The position numbers and the translations under genes were made by a program. Positions 8,272 through 19,189 of a stretch of 59,000 nt of DNA are shown piece after piece (positions within the stretch are counted from its first letter, which is position 1; every line of letters begins with the position of its first letter). Under the pieces are notes generated by a model. That model was not told the DNA's origin and did not search any database. It saw only the letters and a program-made list of their open reading frames with translations. The stretch spans positions 1 to 59,000 of the forward strand of contig JARIBV010000129.1 in the NCBI GenBank assembly GCA_029257335.1, given 5' to 3'. Source of the DNA: Faecousia sp. (GTDB lineage: Bacteria > Bacillota > Clostridia > Oscillospirales > Oscillospiraceae).

Positions 8272-8416
8272 ATCCTGCCAACGGCGACAGACGCAACGGC
8301 ACTTCATGATCGGATCAGGGAATCTGTAGCTGCCTGTGGGCGATTAGTGGATTTTGTTTTTCTATATGATTATTTTTATAGGTTCTGATGATCCCGTTAT
8401 ATTTTTGTAGATAGGA
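8272..8416. other. Intergenic region between divergent spoVAD and ABC transporter operons
   Basis: AT-rich in its right half. No reading frame with a ribosome binding site and no clear hairpin was seen. In particular it contains no spoVAC, which usually precedes spoVAD. Confidence 0.7.
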
Positions 8417-8445
8417 TTGACTATTTGTTTTGTGTGTGATAATAT
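8417..8445 (+). promoter_or_regulatory. Sigma-A promoter of the ABC transporter operon
   Basis: TTGACT (8417-8422), 17-base spacer, TAATAT (8440-8445). It leaves a leader of about 150 bases before the ATG at 8602, long enough for regulation, but no known riboswitch was recognised in it. Confidence 0.7.
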
Positions 8446-8601
8446 TACAAAAAAACAAGACAAAAATAATAATATTTTGTGAAAATAATCAATGGGTCTT
8501 GCGGCCTTACGCTTTCTGATCCAATGCCGTGAATTGGGACGCTGCGCAGAAAAAGCAGTTTTTATTCTGAAACTTGCACATCTTTGTAGGAGGGAAACAA
8601 A

Positions 8602-9264
8602 ATGAATGGCCTGGAATTAAGAAATGTTGGTTTTGCATATCCAAAGGCGAAGAAGCCGGTTCTGTCCGATCTGTGCGCCTCCTTTGCGCCTGGCACAGTC
8701 AGCTCGATTCGGGGATACTCCGGTGCAGGCAAGAGCACCCTTCTGTATCTCATTGCGGGCATGGATCGGCCCACAGAAGGGGAGCTTCTCTGGAACGGCA
8801 GCCCCATCGGGCATGGCGACCTGACGCAATACCGCCGTAAGATCGTCAGTCTGATTGCGCAGTCCTACCTGCTGTTTCCGAACCGCACCGCAATGGAAAA
8901 TGTGTGCTACCCTCTGCTTTTGGAAGGAAAGAGCAGGGAAGAGGCCCGGGAGGAAGCCAAACGACATCTGAATTCCGTCCGTCTGGGAGAGGAACTGTAC
9001 AACCGACTGCCCGGCAATCTCTCCGGCGGTGAGCAGCAGCGTGTGGCCATTGCCCGCTGTCTGGCCAGTCACACCCCACTGATTGCGGCCGATGAACCTA
9101 CCGGAAACCTGGACGAGGACAATACGGTGGATGTGATGAACATTCTCACCAGTCTGGCCCGGGAGGAAAACAAGACCATTATTGTAGTGACCCATGACCG
9201 TATGGTGGCAGAGCTGGCACAAACCCAGTATGTCCTCAGCCACGGAAATCTTCGGATTCTGTGA
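8602..9264 (+). CDS. ABC transporter ATP-binding protein (MacB/LolD-like)
   Basis: ATPase subunit of an ABC transporter that works with FtsX/MacB-type permeases. Such complexes export peptides, sense antibiotics or perform mechanical work at the membrane rather than importing nutrients. The 220-residue protein has Walker A GYSGAGKST (residues 38-46), the Q-loop IAQSYLLF, the signature LSGGEQQRVAIAR near residue 140, Walker B LIAADEPTGNLD and the H-loop VVTHD. Its start follows TAGGAGGGAAAC. The two following genes encode permeases and are closely spaced, so it forms one transport complex with them. No two-component system or substrate gene is next to it, so the substrate is unknown. Confidence 0.93.
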   Translation: MNGLELRNVGFAYPKAKKPVLSDLCASFAPGTVSSIRGYSGAGKSTLLYLIAGMDRPTEGELLWNGSPIGHGDLTQYRRKIVSLIAQSYLLFPNRTAMENVCYPLLLEGKSREEAREEAKRHLNSVRLGEELYNRLPGNLSGGEQQRVAIARCLASHTPLIAADEPTGNLDEDNTVDVMNILTSLAREENKTIIVVTHDRMVAELAQTQYVLSHGNLRIL

Positions 9265-9274
9265 GGGACTTGCC

Positions 9275-10447
9275 ATGATGTTTTTGAAGCGAATGTGGCG
9301 AAAGCCTCTGATTCCCCTGCTGATTCTGGCGGGGTTCCTGGCCGCTGTCCTCTTTATGGCGGTCAATGAAAACAACATCCGGAAGAATCTACAGGCGATC
9401 GACCAGATGTATGACAATGCCACCATTGAGTGCCAGATCATTCCCAATTCCGTATCGGTGACAGGTCTGGAGCTTTCGCCCTTTTCCGCACAGGAGATTT
9501 CCAGACGGGAAGAAGTGACATCCTGCCTCAGTGCCCTGTTCTCTCCCGGGTATCTCTATGGAGAAAAGGCAGACGCAGAGCCGTATGTGATTTACGGCAC
9601 CAATGATTTGAAGGGCTTCTGCCAGAAGATGAGCATTACGCCCACCATGGCAGAGGGCCATACGGTGGAGAACTTTTGTGAAGAGAAGGCAGTCTGCCTT
9701 CTTATGGACAAATTTGCAGAGAAAAAGGGATACAAAATAGGAGATACCGTTTTGCTCACCGGCGGTGGAGAGCGAGGCACCTATATTGAGGGAGCCCCTG
9801 TGCAGGAACTGACAGTTGTGGGAACCTACAGCAATGAAGGGGGCACGGTGGAGGCCTTTGTGGTGCCGGAATCCTGCATTTACGAAAAGGACCAACAGCG
9901 GCTGATTTTCAATGATGATACCAGACGGCTCTGGTACAAATACAGCAAATTCTATTTCACCATTGATTCTGCTTACAATAAGAATTTTAAAGAATTGGAA
10001 GCCTCTCTGGAAGAACAGATCGGTGCCATGGGAGACTATACGTTGCATTCCGGCACCAGAGAACTGGAAGAATCCATTCGCCCTCTGGAAAACAAGCTGG
10101 AGTTGCAGCGCTGGCTGTCGATTCCCATTCGGCTGGCCTTTGTGGGTCTGTCTGCGCTGCTGACCCTGCTGCTTCTGGCCCAGGAGCGGCAGGAAATTTT
10201 GATCCGGCGTATGCGGGGAGAGAGCGGACTTCGAGTAATGCTGGAAACCTTTGGGGCGGTGTGCCTGCTGCTGATTCTGCTGACGCTTCCTGCTGTATTA
10301 TTGGCAGTTCTGTTGGACGGCAGCCGGGTTATGCTGGAACATCTGATTTTCAGTGTGGTTATTTCCGGGATTTCCGGCGGAGTTCTGCTGGCGGTTCTTT
10401 GCAGGAAGGGCTTGATTTCCCTGTATCAGTCCTCTAAGCAGGAGTGA
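9275..10447 (+). CDS. ABC transporter permease, FtsX/MacB-like
   Basis: A 390-residue integral membrane protein. One N-terminal helix (about residues 10-30) is followed by a large extracytoplasmic domain (about residues 31-290), then three C-terminal helices. This is the topology of FtsX/MacB-type permeases. The C-terminal membrane block contains the cytoplasmic coupling phrase LAQERQEILIRRMRGES. The start is taken at ATG 9275, ten bases after the ATPase stop; the next codon is also ATG. The frame is open further upstream but overlaps the ATPase gene. It most likely forms a heterodimer with the permease encoded immediately downstream. Confidence 0.85.
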   Translation: MMFLKRMWRKPLIPLLILAGFLAAVLFMAVNENNIRKNLQAIDQMYDNATIECQIIPNSVSVTGLELSPFSAQEISRREEVTSCLSALFSPGYLYGEKADAEPYVIYGTNDLKGFCQKMSITPTMAEGHTVENFCEEKAVCLLMDKFAEKKGYKIGDTVLLTGGGERGTYIEGAPVQELTVVGTYSNEGGTVEAFVVPESCIYEKDQQRLIFNDDTRRLWYKYSKFYFTIDSAYNKNFKELEASLEEQIGAMGDYTLHSGTRELEESIRPLENKLELQRWLSIPIRLAFVGLSALLTLLLLAQERQEILIRRMRGESGLRVMLETFGAVCLLLILLTLPAVLLAVLLDGSRVMLEHLIFSVVISGISGGVLLAVLCRKGLISLYQSSKQE

Positions 10448-10474
10448 TGATAGGCAAGTGATGGGAGGAGCAGT

Positions 10475-12208
10475 ATGGAGTTTAAAATTTTAAAGCGGCA
10501 GCCTATGAAGCTGCTGGCTCTGATTCTATTCTGGGGCGTTTTAGCAGCGGCATCCCTGTTCTTTGCTCTGCAATACTGGACGGATATGCGAAATTTGGCG
10601 TATGTGAAAGAGTATTATGCCTGTACTGGAACTCTAATTGGAAAAGAGACGCTGGAAGATGGTTCCGGCAGGGATAAGGGGGCGTTGCTTCCGATTCAAA
10701 AGGAAGCGGTGGAGATCCTCTCACAGTCGGATGATGTGAGCCGTCTGGATATTCGTTCGACCCGGTCTGCCTATGCCCCGGAGCTGCGCAATATCAGCAG
10801 TGTATTCTATGGCTGGGACGCAGGGCATCTGGTGATCCTGGAAGGGACCGTAGAGTCTGACAGCCGGGAGTTCCATAGCGATAATATCTATGGAGATGTG
10901 ATCCTGAAAAACCCTGTGATTTATAGTGCCCACGCAGATTGGAAGGAGGGGGGCACTGACCGCATCATTGTGAGTTACACAATGCCGCCGGAGGAAAAAA
11001 TGGTGTTTGAGAAGGGAAACCGCCTCTTGATTGTTGGAAAAATGAACCGCACCTATGAAACTGGCTTTACCCTGTATGCCGTGGGTGTCCTTCATGAATG
11101 CGGTACATCGGTTTCGTATAAAGAAGAGCTTGCCGTTTTCAATCAGGAACTGTCCTCTAAGGCGTTTACAAAATTGAAACCGGATGCAACCGTGGAAGAG
11201 GTGCAAAAAACGATTCGGGATCAGGGATTTGAACCTTTTATAAAGGATGCAGAGATTTTAGACCATGTTTTCACCGTCCATATGGTTTCCGATATGAAGT
11301 TGCTTCTTCCTGTTGCGAAGGATGAAATGTTTTACACAGCAGGCCGGGGGATTACGCCGGAGGACGCCGGGAAAAGGGTCTGTGTCATCAATAACGAGCT
11401 GGCACAGAAATACAGTCTTCAGGTGGGAGACACGATCTCTCTGCGCCTGGCGGAGGGGTGCTATGAAACCGGGAACTATCTGTCCGGGTATCCCACTTTG
11501 GGGCGTACGCTTACGATGCCCTATGGGGACGCAGAGGAATATGAAATCATTGGAAGCTACAGCTTTACAAACTACAACCACATTGCAGACCCCTTCCAAT
11601 ATTCCTATAACGGGATCTTTATTCCGTCGGCAAAGGATGCCCCCCTGGCGGTGGAAGAGGCCCGGCCCTACACCCTGTCTTTCCAGGTGCCGGGGGAGGA
11701 CTATGACAGCTTTCTGGACCTCACAGCCCCAAAATTGGGAAAACTGGGCTATACCGTGCGGCTGAATAACTCCAAATGGCTGTCGGTACAGACGATTTAC
11801 AAGAATATGGAAGAGCGCAGAGTGGGTATGCTGCTTGCCGCCGTGAGCACCTTCCTGGTTTGCTGCACCATGTACACCCTGCTGCTGGGGACTTCGTATA
11901 AGAAGGAATTCGCCTTGCGTAAGCTGTTGGGCACCGATTCCAAAAGAGCACGAAACGCCTACCGTGTGCCGTTTCTCCTGGCCACGGTGCTTGGCTCGGC
12001 TGCATCCATTGGAAGCGTCACCATGTTGTATCACCGGGTTATGAGAGCGCAGATCGCCAGGATCGCCCCCGGAAATGTCCCGGATGAGATCACGGTGCTT
12101 CTGTTTCTGCTGGGGGTTACGCTGGTACAGGCGGCGCTGTGTGATGCGCTTCTGCGGCTGTGGAGCCGCTATACGGAAAGGAGCGCCATAAGAAAGCTCC
12201 TAAAGTAG
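10475..12208 (+). CDS. ABC transporter permease, second FtsX/MacB-like subunit
   Basis: A 577-residue membrane protein with one N-terminal helix (about residues 11-32), a long outer domain (about residues 35-440) and three helices in the last 140 residues. The coupling region reads LLGTSYKKEFALRKLLGTD, typical for FtsX-type permeases. It is larger than its neighbour at 9275 and has little obvious similarity to it, so an asymmetric transporter is likely. ATG 10475 follows GGGAGGAGCAGT. The operon ends at the hairpin beginning at 12249. Function is inferred from fold and operon only; no substrate can be named. Confidence 0.85.
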   Translation: MEFKILKRQPMKLLALILFWGVLAAASLFFALQYWTDMRNLAYVKEYYACTGTLIGKETLEDGSGRDKGALLPIQKEAVEILSQSDDVSRLDIRSTRSAYAPELRNISSVFYGWDAGHLVILEGTVESDSREFHSDNIYGDVILKNPVIYSAHADWKEGGTDRIIVSYTMPPEEKMVFEKGNRLLIVGKMNRTYETGFTLYAVGVLHECGTSVSYKEELAVFNQELSSKAFTKLKPDATVEEVQKTIRDQGFEPFIKDAEILDHVFTVHMVSDMKLLLPVAKDEMFYTAGRGITPEDAGKRVCVINNELAQKYSLQVGDTISLRLAEGCYETGNYLSGYPTLGRTLTMPYGDAEEYEIIGSYSFTNYNHIADPFQYSYNGIFIPSAKDAPLAVEEARPYTLSFQVPGEDYDSFLDLTAPKLGKLGYTVRLNNSKWLSVQTIYKNMEERRVGMLLAAVSTFLVCCTMYTLLLGTSYKKEFALRKLLGTDSKRARNAYRVPFLLATVLGSAASIGSVTMLYHRVMRAQIARIAPGNVPDEITVLLFLLGVTLVQAALCDALLRLWSRYTERSAIRKLLK

Positions 12209-12248
12209 GGGCTCTGGCCCGCCATAAATCCAACAGAGCAAAGAAACA

Positions 12249-12282
12249 CCTCACCACCGCTGCGGTAGTGAGGCGTTTTTTT
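12249..12282 (+). terminator. Rho-independent terminator between convergent operons
   Basis: CCTCACCACCGC pairs with GCGGTAGTGAGG (one mismatch), followed by CGTTTTTTT. On the minus strand the stem is followed by TGTTTCTTT, so it may also serve the convergent chelatase operon. Confidence 0.85.
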
Positions 12283-12342
12283 GCAGGAAAAGCGGGTACG
12301 GGCTTTGGGCTGCGCATTCATAAGGCCGGGACACCGGCTCGA

Positions 12343-14208
12343 TCATCCCAGATAGCTTCCGATCCGGGCGGTGATTTCCTGCTGTGAAATGTGGTCCAGC
12401 GGGCAATATTGCCCGTGCAGGGAATCTGCAATTTTTTTTGCCATGCCAAATCTGGCAAAGCCCTGCTCCGTATCCAGTACCAGAGACCCGATGGGCAGGG
12501 CAGACAGCTCCCGGGCCACCTCCAGGGCCTCTTCAAAGGGGTGGTCTGTCCGGGCATAATTGGCACGGCCGTCGGAGACCAGGACCATCAGCTGGGCGGC
12601 ATGTTTGTCCTTTGCAAGATTGGCCTTGAGAAGGCTTCCTGCCTTTCGCAGACCCTGGGCCAGAGGGGTGGTGCCGCCGGTGGACAGGGTCTTCAGACAT
12701 TTCTGCGCCAGATCCACGCTGCGGGTGAAGGGCAGAAGCACCTGGGCCTCGCTGCCCCGGAAGGCAATCATTCCTACGGTGTCCCGCTTCTGATAAGCGT
12801 CGTTCAGCATGGCCAGCACCGCTCCCTTGACCGCGCCCATTCGCTTTCTGGCCCCCATGGAGCCGCTGGCATCCACCACGAAGAGGATCATGGCCCCGGT
12901 GCGCTGCTCCCGGATTTTTTCCCGAAAATCCTCTTTTTTCACCTGGATGCGCAGGCTCTGGGCCGGCCCAGCGGAGGATGGACAAGCGGTGCTTTCCCGC
13001 AGCACCGCCGCACGCAAGGTGGCATCCACCGCAATGTCCCCGGGGGTCTGCCCGGGAAAGCCATAGCGTACATACCGGCCCTTTGCCGTGCTGTTGCGGA
13101 CCTTCAGCCGTTTTCCGCCGCCCAATGCGGTCAGGTTTTTGCGCTCCATGATGTTCAGCGTCACCGGGTCCGTCAGGGGCCGGATCTCCTGGGGGGCTTC
13201 CTCCGAATCGGAAGAAAGCGCCGGGGCATTCCCTGTCCGGTGGTCACCGGCTTTCCCGGCAGGCCCTTCAGGTGCTTCCTGCGGCGCTTCTTCCCAAGGG
13301 GATTGGGAATCGGAAGAAGCTTCCGGCTCCTGGGGGTCTTCGGGCAGCTGCAATGGTTCGTGCAGGCGGTGGGGAAGGGCCAGCGCAGCGGCCTGCCGCA
13401 TATCTTCCATGGTGACTTGGGTTCTGCCCTTCCAGGCCGCCAGTGCCATGCCGGTTCGGCACAGGGTCAGCTCTGCCCGGTGGCCGTGGCAAAGTCCGCA
13501 GGCTGACAGCCGGGCGGCGCTGCGGATGCAGGATTCCGGCAGGCAGACCTGCTTCAGAAGGGCCCGGGCTGCCTCCACTTTTGCAGACAGTGCCTCCGTC
13601 TCCCTGCCCCAGCGGGCGCAGAAGGCGGACGGGTCCCCCTCGTATTCCATGCGGCGGCGGATGATCTCACAGCGGACCTCCCCGCGGCGTTCTCCCTGGG
13701 CCTCCACATACAGGCCGAATCGGTCCAAAAAGGCGGGACGCAGCGGGCCTTCCTCCGGATTCATGGAGCCGATCAGTACAAATGAGCAGGGATGCGAAAC
13801 GCAGATGCCTTCCCGCTGCACATGATTCACCCCGGATTCACTGACCTCCAGCAAAATATTCACGATCCGCTCAGGAAGAAGATTCACCTCATCTGCATAT
13901 AAAATCCCGCCGTTTGCCTGCCACAGGATCCCGGGGCTGAACTGGGGGGAGCCTGTTCGGAGGGTGGCTTCCGGGTCGATGGAGCCCACCAGACGGTCTT
14001 CCGTGACATTCAGGGGCAATTCCACCAGGCAGGACCGGTCCAGCAGGGAAGTGAGGCCCCGGACCAGGGTGGATTTTGCGGTGCCTTTTTCGCCGGAGAT
14101 CAGGACCCCGCCAATGCTGGGATGGACGGCGCACAGCAGCAGCGCCTCTTTTACTTGCGCCTGTCCGGCAACGGCGGCAAAGGGAAAGCAGCGGTCAAAT
14201 CTGCCCAT
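12343..14208 (-). CDS. Magnesium/cobalt chelatase subunit D-like AAA-VWA protein
   Basis: The 621-residue protein is the D-type subunit of a three-part metal chelatase. An N-terminal AAA+ domain has Walker [10 protein letters not shown] (residues 39-47). An acidic and proline-rich linker lies around residues 295-355, and a C-terminal von Willebrand A domain has the metal-binding motif DASGSM and later LVSDGRAN. It pairs with the I-type ATPase encoded just upstream to drive metal insertion by the large CobN/BchH-like subunit. The start at 14208 follows GGTGGAAGACT and overlaps the upstream gene by 14 bases, which suggests coupled translation. The frame stays open upstream, but that stretch lies inside the neighbour. 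The riboswitch in front of the operon points to cobalt and B12 rather than chlorophyll. Confidence 0.88.
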   Translation of the reverse strand: MGRFDRCFPFAAVAGQAQVKEALLLCAVHPSIGGVLISGEKGTAKSTLVRGLTSLLDRSCLVELPLNVTEDRLVGSIDPEATLRTGSPQFSPGILWQANGGILYADEVNLLPERIVNILLEVSESGVNHVQREGICVSHPCSFVLIGSMNPEEGPLRPAFLDRFGLYVEAQGERRGEVRCEIIRRRMEYEGDPSAFCARWGRETEALSAKVEAARALLKQVCLPESCIRSAARLSACGLCHGHRAELTLCRTGMALAAWKGRTQVTMEDMRQAAALALPHRLHEPLQLPEDPQEPEASSDSQSPWEEAPQEAPEGPAGKAGDHRTGNAPALSSDSEEAPQEIRPLTDPVTLNIMERKNLTALGGGKRLKVRNSTAKGRYVRYGFPGQTPGDIAVDATLRAAVLRESTACPSSAGPAQSLRIQVKKEDFREKIREQRTGAMILFVVDASGSMGARKRMGAVKGAVLAMLNDAYQKRDTVGMIAFRGSEAQVLLPFTRSVDLAQKCLKTLSTGGTTPLAQGLRKAGSLLKANLAKDKHAAQLMVLVSDGRANYARTDHPFEEALEVARELSALPIGSLVLDTEQGFARFGMAKKIADSLHGQYCPLDHISQQEITARIGSYLG

Positions 14209-15250
14209 AGTCTTCCACCGTCTGCCGGACCCAGTCCAGATCCAGAGATTCTTCCTCAAAGGGCTGCCGCCGCATCCGATGGGGCAGTGCCAGGCGTGCC
14301 GCAAGGAGCAGGTCCTGCTTGGTCACGGCGGTCCGTCCTTCCAATGCGGCATTTGTCATGGCGGTTTTGAGCAGGGTGATGTCCGCCCGATGGCCCTCGA
14401 CCCCCAGATGAATGGAGAGGGTTGCAATCAGCTCCAGACAGCGGTCCGACCAGGTGACATGGGGCAGAAGTCTTTGGGCGTCTTCGATCTGCTGCCGAAG
14501 CTGCTGCTGGGGAAGGCGATAGGCAGCGGCGAAGCCTGCGGGATCGTTCTCATAGGCCAGCCGTCGGCGGACCACCTCCATCCGCCGGTCCACCTCTGCT
14601 TCTGCCTTGACCTCCACCATCAGGCCGAATCGGTCCAGAAGCTGGGGCCGAAGGTCTCCTTCCTCGGGGTTCATGGTCCCGATCAGGATAAACCGGGAGG
14701 GATGGCAGTAGCTGACCCCCTCCCGCTCAATGGAATTGACCCCCATGGCGGCGGCATCCAGGAGCACATCCACAATGTGGTCGTCCAGAAGATTCACCTC
14801 GTCCACATACAGAATGTTTCGGTTGGCCTCTGCCAGAATGCCCGGCTCGAATTTTTTCTGCCCGTGGGTCAGGGCGTATTCCATGTCCAGGGTACCCACC
14901 ACCCGGTCCTCCGTGGCGCTGACCGGAAGGTTGACCACACGCATCCGACCCATCACCGCAGGATGCTCCGCTGCCTGCCTGCACTGGTCACACCAGAAGG
15001 TGGGGTCCTCCGGGTCACAGGAAAAACGGCAGTGTTTCACTTCTTTCCTGGTGCCCATGATCTGGGCCAGACTGCGCACGGCGGTGGATTTTGCGGTGCC
15101 TTTTTCACCTCGGATCAGGACGCCCCCAATGCCGGGATGGATGAGATTGAGAAGCAAGGCCCGCTTCATTTCCTCCTGCCCCACAATGGCGCAGAAAGGA
15201 TAGACCGGGGGCCGGCCGGTGGATGGGATGTGCAAAGTATGTTCCTGCAT
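14195..15250 (-). CDS. Magnesium/cobalt chelatase subunit I-like AAA+ ATPase
   Basis: A 351-residue AAA+ ATPase of the BchI/ChlI group that energises metal insertion into a tetrapyrrole. Walker A is GEKGTAKST (residues 48-56) and Walker [13 protein letters not shown]. The arginine-finger region [20 protein letters not shown] is also intact. A cysteine cluster at Cys74, Cys78, Cys87 and Cys90 forms a possible metal site. It sits 13 bases after the CobN-like gene and overlaps the D-type gene, so the three are made together. Closely related versions occur with CobN in anaerobes that lack photosynthesis, which supports cobaltochelatase as the role; this is inference. Confidence 0.92.
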   Translation of the reverse strand: MQEHTLHIPSTGRPPVYPFCAIVGQEEMKRALLLNLIHPGIGGVLIRGEKGTAKSTAVRSLAQIMGTRKEVKHCRFSCDPEDPTFWCDQCRQAAEHPAVMGRMRVVNLPVSATEDRVVGTLDMEYALTHGQKKFEPGILAEANRNILYVDEVNLLDDHIVDVLLDAAAMGVNSIEREGVSYCHPSRFILIGTMNPEEGDLRPQLLDRFGLMVEVKAEAEVDRRMEVVRRRLAYENDPAGFAAAYRLPQQQLRQQIEDAQRLLPHVTWSDRCLELIATLSIHLGVEGHRADITLLKTAMTNAALEGRTAVTKQDLLLAARLALPHRMRRQPFEEESLDLDWVRQTVEDYGQI

Positions 15251-15263
15251 AGTGTCCTCCGTA

Positions 15264-18200
15264 TCATTGGATTTGCCCTTGGGGCTGCATGGTTTCCAGC
15301 TGCTGCTCCAGATCCAGATAGGCCGATTGGATCCGGTCCAGCTGCTCTTGGGACGCGTCCCAGTACCCGCGGCTGTGATATTCCAGCATCTGCTCTAAAA
15401 TCTTCAGATAGGCATGGGGGTTGTTTTCCGCCATTTGCCTCTTGCGTGCCTCGTCCTTTACATAGCAGGCTTCCAAATCATCATAGAAGTGGGGTGCCAC
15501 GGCGCCTGTGGTGGCGGCAAGGCCCTGGACATTTTCAAAGCGCCGGGCAATTTGCTCTCCGCCGTGATAGGGATGCGCCAGCATCCCGTCGATCCACTTG
15601 GGATTCAGAACACGGGTGCGAAGGCCTCTGGCAATGGACCGGTCCACGGTCTCGGTGTGGACCTGTCCCCCGGTCACATCCGTAATATACATGGCGGATT
15701 TTTTCCCCCGCACCATCTCCACGGATTTTGCAAGGCCGCCGAAGAATTCATAATAGTGGTCAAGATCGGTGATTTCGTATTCCGTGCTTGCCCGCAGCTG
15801 ACTGATAAGATCCACACAGCCCAGATTCTCCTGATACAGGCGCTTTGCCTTGCGGCCGGAGGAATGGCGGCTGTAGAGATAGTGGAGAGAATCGGTATAG
15901 TTGGCCCCCAGCTCCTGCTCCTGCTGCCAGGCTTTTTGCTGGAGAAGCTCCGTAAGGCCCGTGCCGTATTCTCCTTCTTTGGGGCCGAAAATCCGGGCCA
16001 CGGCCAATTCTTCGGCCTCCTCCGGGGAATACCCCTCCTCCATCAGGCGCTGGTATCGCCTCCTGGCGTGGGCACGGAAATAATTCTGCTCCTCAGACTC
16101 CGGGGCAGCAAACAGCATGTGCAGCACATCGTCCAGCTGCTCGATGAGCGGATAGAACATATCCCGGAAGAAGCCGCAGATATTTACCGTCACATCCACT
16201 CTGGGCCGCCCCAGCTCCCGGAGCGGGATCAGCTCGTATTTGTGGTCCCACAGGGAACTGCCCCGGGCAGGCCGGACCCCCAGGTAGGCAAGGATCTCCC
16301 CAATGGACTCCCCCTGGGTGCGGGAGGTCTCCAGCCCCCAGGCGATCACCGCAACGGATTGGGGATAGCAGTGATGCTCCTCATAATAGGCCCGCAGGGT
16401 CTGCCCGGCGATTCGGGAACCTCTGCGCACGGCCGCTTCGCTGGGCACCAGCCGGGAATCAAACTGATACAGATTATAGCCGGAGGGCAGGATCTCCGGG
16501 CTGCGGAATATGTCTCCTGCCAGTCGGGGGGGATGATACCGCTCGTCCAGGGCCGCCAGAAGGCCCTCCATTTCGTGGCAGTGCCCGGCCGGAGCCGCGT
16601 CCTTTCGGGCCTGGGCCAGTGTATTGTCGTCCGGGTCCTTCCCGCCGCAGCGAAGGGTGGCGATCCCCATGGCATACTGGTCCAGCTCTTCTTCCGTGTA
16701 GGATTCTCCGAAAATATGCAGGCCCTTGGGAATCAGGCTGCGGCTCATGCGGTACAGCTCGCTCTCGATCTCCTCCAGGTCCTGGGGCAGGGAAAGAAGG
16801 GCCGCCTGCTCCAGAACCAGCTGCTTGGCATCCTCGGCGCTGCCGGGAGATACGGCCTCAAGGTGATGATAGGTGTCCAGCCGGGTGGACAGCTCCAGCC
16901 AGTCTCCGTAAAGGCCGCCGGGCACGAACACCGGGGGCTGATAGCTGATGAGATTGGCATGGGACCGCCGCTTTGCGATCATCGCCTCGGCGGGATTGCC
17001 GCAGTCATACAGGTACAGGTGGGGGAGCTGTCCGATGAGCCGGTCAGGCCAGCAGGAACCGCTCATGCCGTATTCCTTCCCCTTCAGAAATTCCAGGGTC
17101 CCGTGAGTCCCCACATGAACGATCACATCCGCACGGAATTCCTCCTGTAGCCACTGATAAAAGGCGGCGTATTGGTGGTGGGGCGGAAGGGTCTTGTCGT
17201 GATAGACGGCAGCGGTGTCGGCCCGGCCGCTCCGGGCCGGCTGCAGGCCGATGAAAATATTTCCCTGTATGGTGCCCGGAATCAGAAAGTCGCTGCCTTG
17301 CGTCATGATTTCCCCGGGAGCGCTGCCCCAGGCGGCGCAAATCTCGGGATCGTCCCGGTACTGCCTGCGGTTCCAGCGGATCATCCCGTCCCAATTCGTG
17401 TCATAGAGTCCGGAGTTCACCGCTTTTCCCATGGTGAAAATCTCCCGCAGGTCCCGGGCGGTCAGGGCATTGGTTTCATACCCCTCCTGCTTCAGCCGGG
17501 CGAGAATGGCGGCAACCGAGGCAAAGGTATCCAGAAAGGCCCCGCCGAACAGGTTGGCCTCGCCGGGGGGATAGTTATAGCACAAAATGGCCACACGCTT
17601 TTGCGAATTGTCCAGCTGCCGCAGATGCAGATGCCGCCGGACCCGCTGGGCCACATGGTCCAGCCGCTCCGGGATCATGCGTAGCTCATAGCCCTTGGGC
17701 TCCTCCTGCGCAGCGGAGCGCTCTTCCATGGCGGCCACCGGGATGATCTCCGTGGCCCCGTCCATTTCCGGCAGCATCATGGAAATCAGCACTTCATTGG
17801 CAGAGCATCCGGCGGCGGAACGGGCCCAGTCCTCCTGTGTGCGGCGGGTGAGAAACATGGGGTGCAGATAGGGCGCATCCACCTGCTTCAGCATCTCCAC
17901 GCCCTCGTCTGCGCTGCCGCCCATAGGACCTGCGGAGATCCGAAAGGGGGTGCAGTCCAGATACAGAGAGACGGGCACCTGGGGGGTCAGCAAAAAGCGG
18001 CGCAGATCCTTCTTGAACTGGTGGTGAAATCCGCTGGTACCGATGGGATACACATTGCAAAAGGAGGAGAGCTGCTCTGCAATGGCCCTGACACAAGGAA
18101 AAGTGTCCGTGGGATAGGCATAGGCCGTGAAGTGCAGGGCCACATTGGGCTTTTCATTGCCATAGCCCATTGCCTTCTGAAAGGCTGCCATATCCTCATA

Positions 18201-18824
18201 GGGGGTTCCGGTCTCCGGATCGTACACGGCGCAGGGAGCAGGCTCCACCGGAGGCTTGGCCTTGGGAAGGCCCCTGATCTTTCCGTACTCCGCTCCCAGC
18301 AAGAGCAGCATCTGGTCGTAGTTTTCCTGGGTGGCGTTTTGAAAATAACTGCACAGCAGGGCATAATTTCTCATATCCCGCATTTTCCCGGGAAGGACCT
18401 TGCCCACGGCCTTGGCCATGGTCTGCATTTTTTCCATGGCCTCCGGGGAGGGGGTGGGGCGGTCCTGCCGGTCCCGGGTCCCCTCGGCGGGGTCCATGCC
18501 CATGGTCCGGGCGGTGAAGGCCCCCAGACGCATGGATTCTCTGGGAGAGGCGCCGTATGGGATCACATGGCCCCGGGTCATGGCGCAGCCCCGGTTTACG
18601 GCTTCCACATTCACGGGAGGCGCCCCCATGAGATCCAGAAAGGTGGCGTCCGCCGCTTCGATGTCCTCCAGAAGCTTGTCCCGGGTTTCTTTGGAAAACT
18701 CGTTGACGGCATAATAGACCCGAAGGGCCATGGCCTGGGGGGACATCTGATTCACCCGCCGGACCGCCTGGGGAAGATACTTGAGCGCAGGAGCGGATAC
18801 GGTTACAAAAACCAGCTTCATCAT
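15264..18824 (-). CDS. cobN: CobN/BchH-type large chelatase subunit
   Basis: The 1186-residue protein belongs to the CobN/BchH family, the large subunit that binds the tetrapyrrole and inserts cobalt (CobN, cobaltochelatase) or magnesium (BchH). Family landmarks visible are [17 protein letters not shown] near the middle, [35 protein letters not shown] and the C-terminal [20 protein letters not shown] region. Length is normal for CobN. ATG 18824 is chosen over the next ATG and over an upstream in-frame codon because AAGGTAGG lies before it. The gene is directly behind a cobalamin riboswitch with a terminator, so it is expected to be made when B12 is scarce. That regulation favours cobaltochelatase over magnesium chelatase. 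The other B12 genes are not in this window. Confidence 0.88.
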   Translation of the reverse strand: MMKLVFVTVSAPALKYLPQAVRRVNQMSPQAMALRVYYAVNEFSKETRDKLLEDIEAADATFLDLMGAPPVNVEAVNRGCAMTRGHVIPYGASPRESMRLGAFTARTMGMDPAEGTRDRQDRPTPSPEAMEKMQTMAKAVGKVLPGKMRDMRNYALLCSYFQNATQENYDQMLLLLGAEYGKIRGLPKAKPPVEPAPCAVYDPETGTPYEDMAAFQKAMGYGNEKPNVALHFTAYAYPTDTFPCVRAIAEQLSSFCNVYPIGTSGFHHQFKKDLRRFLLTPQVPVSLYLDCTPFRISAGPMGGSADEGVEMLKQVDAPYLHPMFLTRRTQEDWARSAAGCSANEVLISMMLPEMDGATEIIPVAAMEERSAAQEEPKGYELRMIPERLDHVAQRVRRHLHLRQLDNSQKRVAILCYNYPPGEANLFGGAFLDTFASVAAILARLKQEGYETNALTARDLREIFTMGKAVNSGLYDTNWDGMIRWNRRQYRDDPEICAAWGSAPGEIMTQGSDFLIPGTIQGNIFIGLQPARSGRADTAAVYHDKTLPPHHQYAAFYQWLQEEFRADVIVHVGTHGTLEFLKGKEYGMSGSCWPDRLIGQLPHLYLYDCGNPAEAMIAKRRSHANLISYQPPVFVPGGLYGDWLELSTRLDTYHHLEAVSPGSAEDAKQLVLEQAALLSLPQDLEEIESELYRMSRSLIPKGLHIFGESYTEEELDQYAMGIATLRCGGKDPDDNTLAQARKDAAPAGHCHEMEGLLAALDERYHPPRLAGDIFRSPEILPSGYNLYQFDSRLVPSEAAVRRGSRIAGQTLRAYYEEHHCYPQSVAVIAWGLETSRTQGESIGEILAYLGVRPARGSSLWDHKYELIPLRELGRPRVDVTVNICGFFRDMFYPLIEQLDDVLHMLFAAPESEEQNYFRAHARRRYQRLMEEGYSPEEAEELAVARIFGPKEGEYGTGLTELLQQKAWQQEQELGANYTDSLHYLYSRHSSGRKAKRLYQENLGCVDLISQLRASTEYEITDLDHYYEFFGGLAKSVEMVRGKKSAMYITDVTGGQVHTETVDRSIARGLRTRVLNPKWIDGMLAHPYHGGEQIARRFENVQGLAATTGAVAPHFYDDLEACYVKDEARKRQMAENNPHAYLKILEQMLEYHSRGYWDASQEQLDRIQSAYLDLEQQLETMQPQGQIQ

Positions 18825-18880
18825 ATGGGTCCTACCTTCTTTCCAATCAAAACAGGGCCGCCTGCAAACCCATAGGGCCA

Positions 18881-18925
18881 AAAAAAGAAACGGTCATGGA
18901 GATCCCAATGGTATCTCCATAACCG
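18881..18925 (-). terminator. Terminator in the cobalamin riboswitch expression platform
   Basis: On the minus strand CGGTTATGGAGAT pairs with ATCTCCATGACCG (13-bp arms with one wobble), followed by TTTCTTTTTTT. It lies between the B12 box and the start of the cobN-like gene and is the likely off-state of the switch. Confidence 0.85.
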
Positions 18926-18944
18926 ATTCAGGTCGATACAATGT

Positions 18945-19186
18945 TTGCAGTAGGCCTTCTGACTTGCATCCTATCCGGGGCCCGGTTTGCGCCCGGTACA
19001 ACATCCGTTTTGCCTTCTCGGTTTCCCAATGACCGGCTTTCGCCGACAAACGGATCTTTCAGATGCGCACAGCGACGGTAATCCCGGAGAAGCAGCCATG
19101 CGTCTCCGGCGGGGTATGGTCCCCGTTTCCTTGTTCAACCCTGCACCGGATGCCGGGGCATCCTGGGGATACAGGGTCACTGCAAA
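18945..19186 (-). promoter_or_regulatory. Cobalamin (B12) riboswitch
   Basis: Read on the minus strand, the leader has the family landmarks in order: closing stem 5' arm TTGCAGT (19185-19179), GGTGCAGGGTT, the CATTGGGAAACCGAGAAGG segment, the B12 box AAGTCAGAAGGCCTAC (about 18966-18951) and the closing arm ACTGCAA (18951-18945). The terminator at 18881-18925 follows. The expected behaviour, known for this class, is premature termination when adenosylcobalamin binds. It controls cobN and the two AAA+ subunit genes. The exact ligand subtype (adenosyl or aquo) was not determined. Confidence 0.88.
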
Positions 19187-19189
19187 TGC

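Noticed and set aside
12343-15250. Magnesium chelatase for chlorophyll synthesis
   Set aside because: The operon is controlled by a cobalamin riboswitch and no other chlorophyll gene is present, so cobalt chelation is the better reading.
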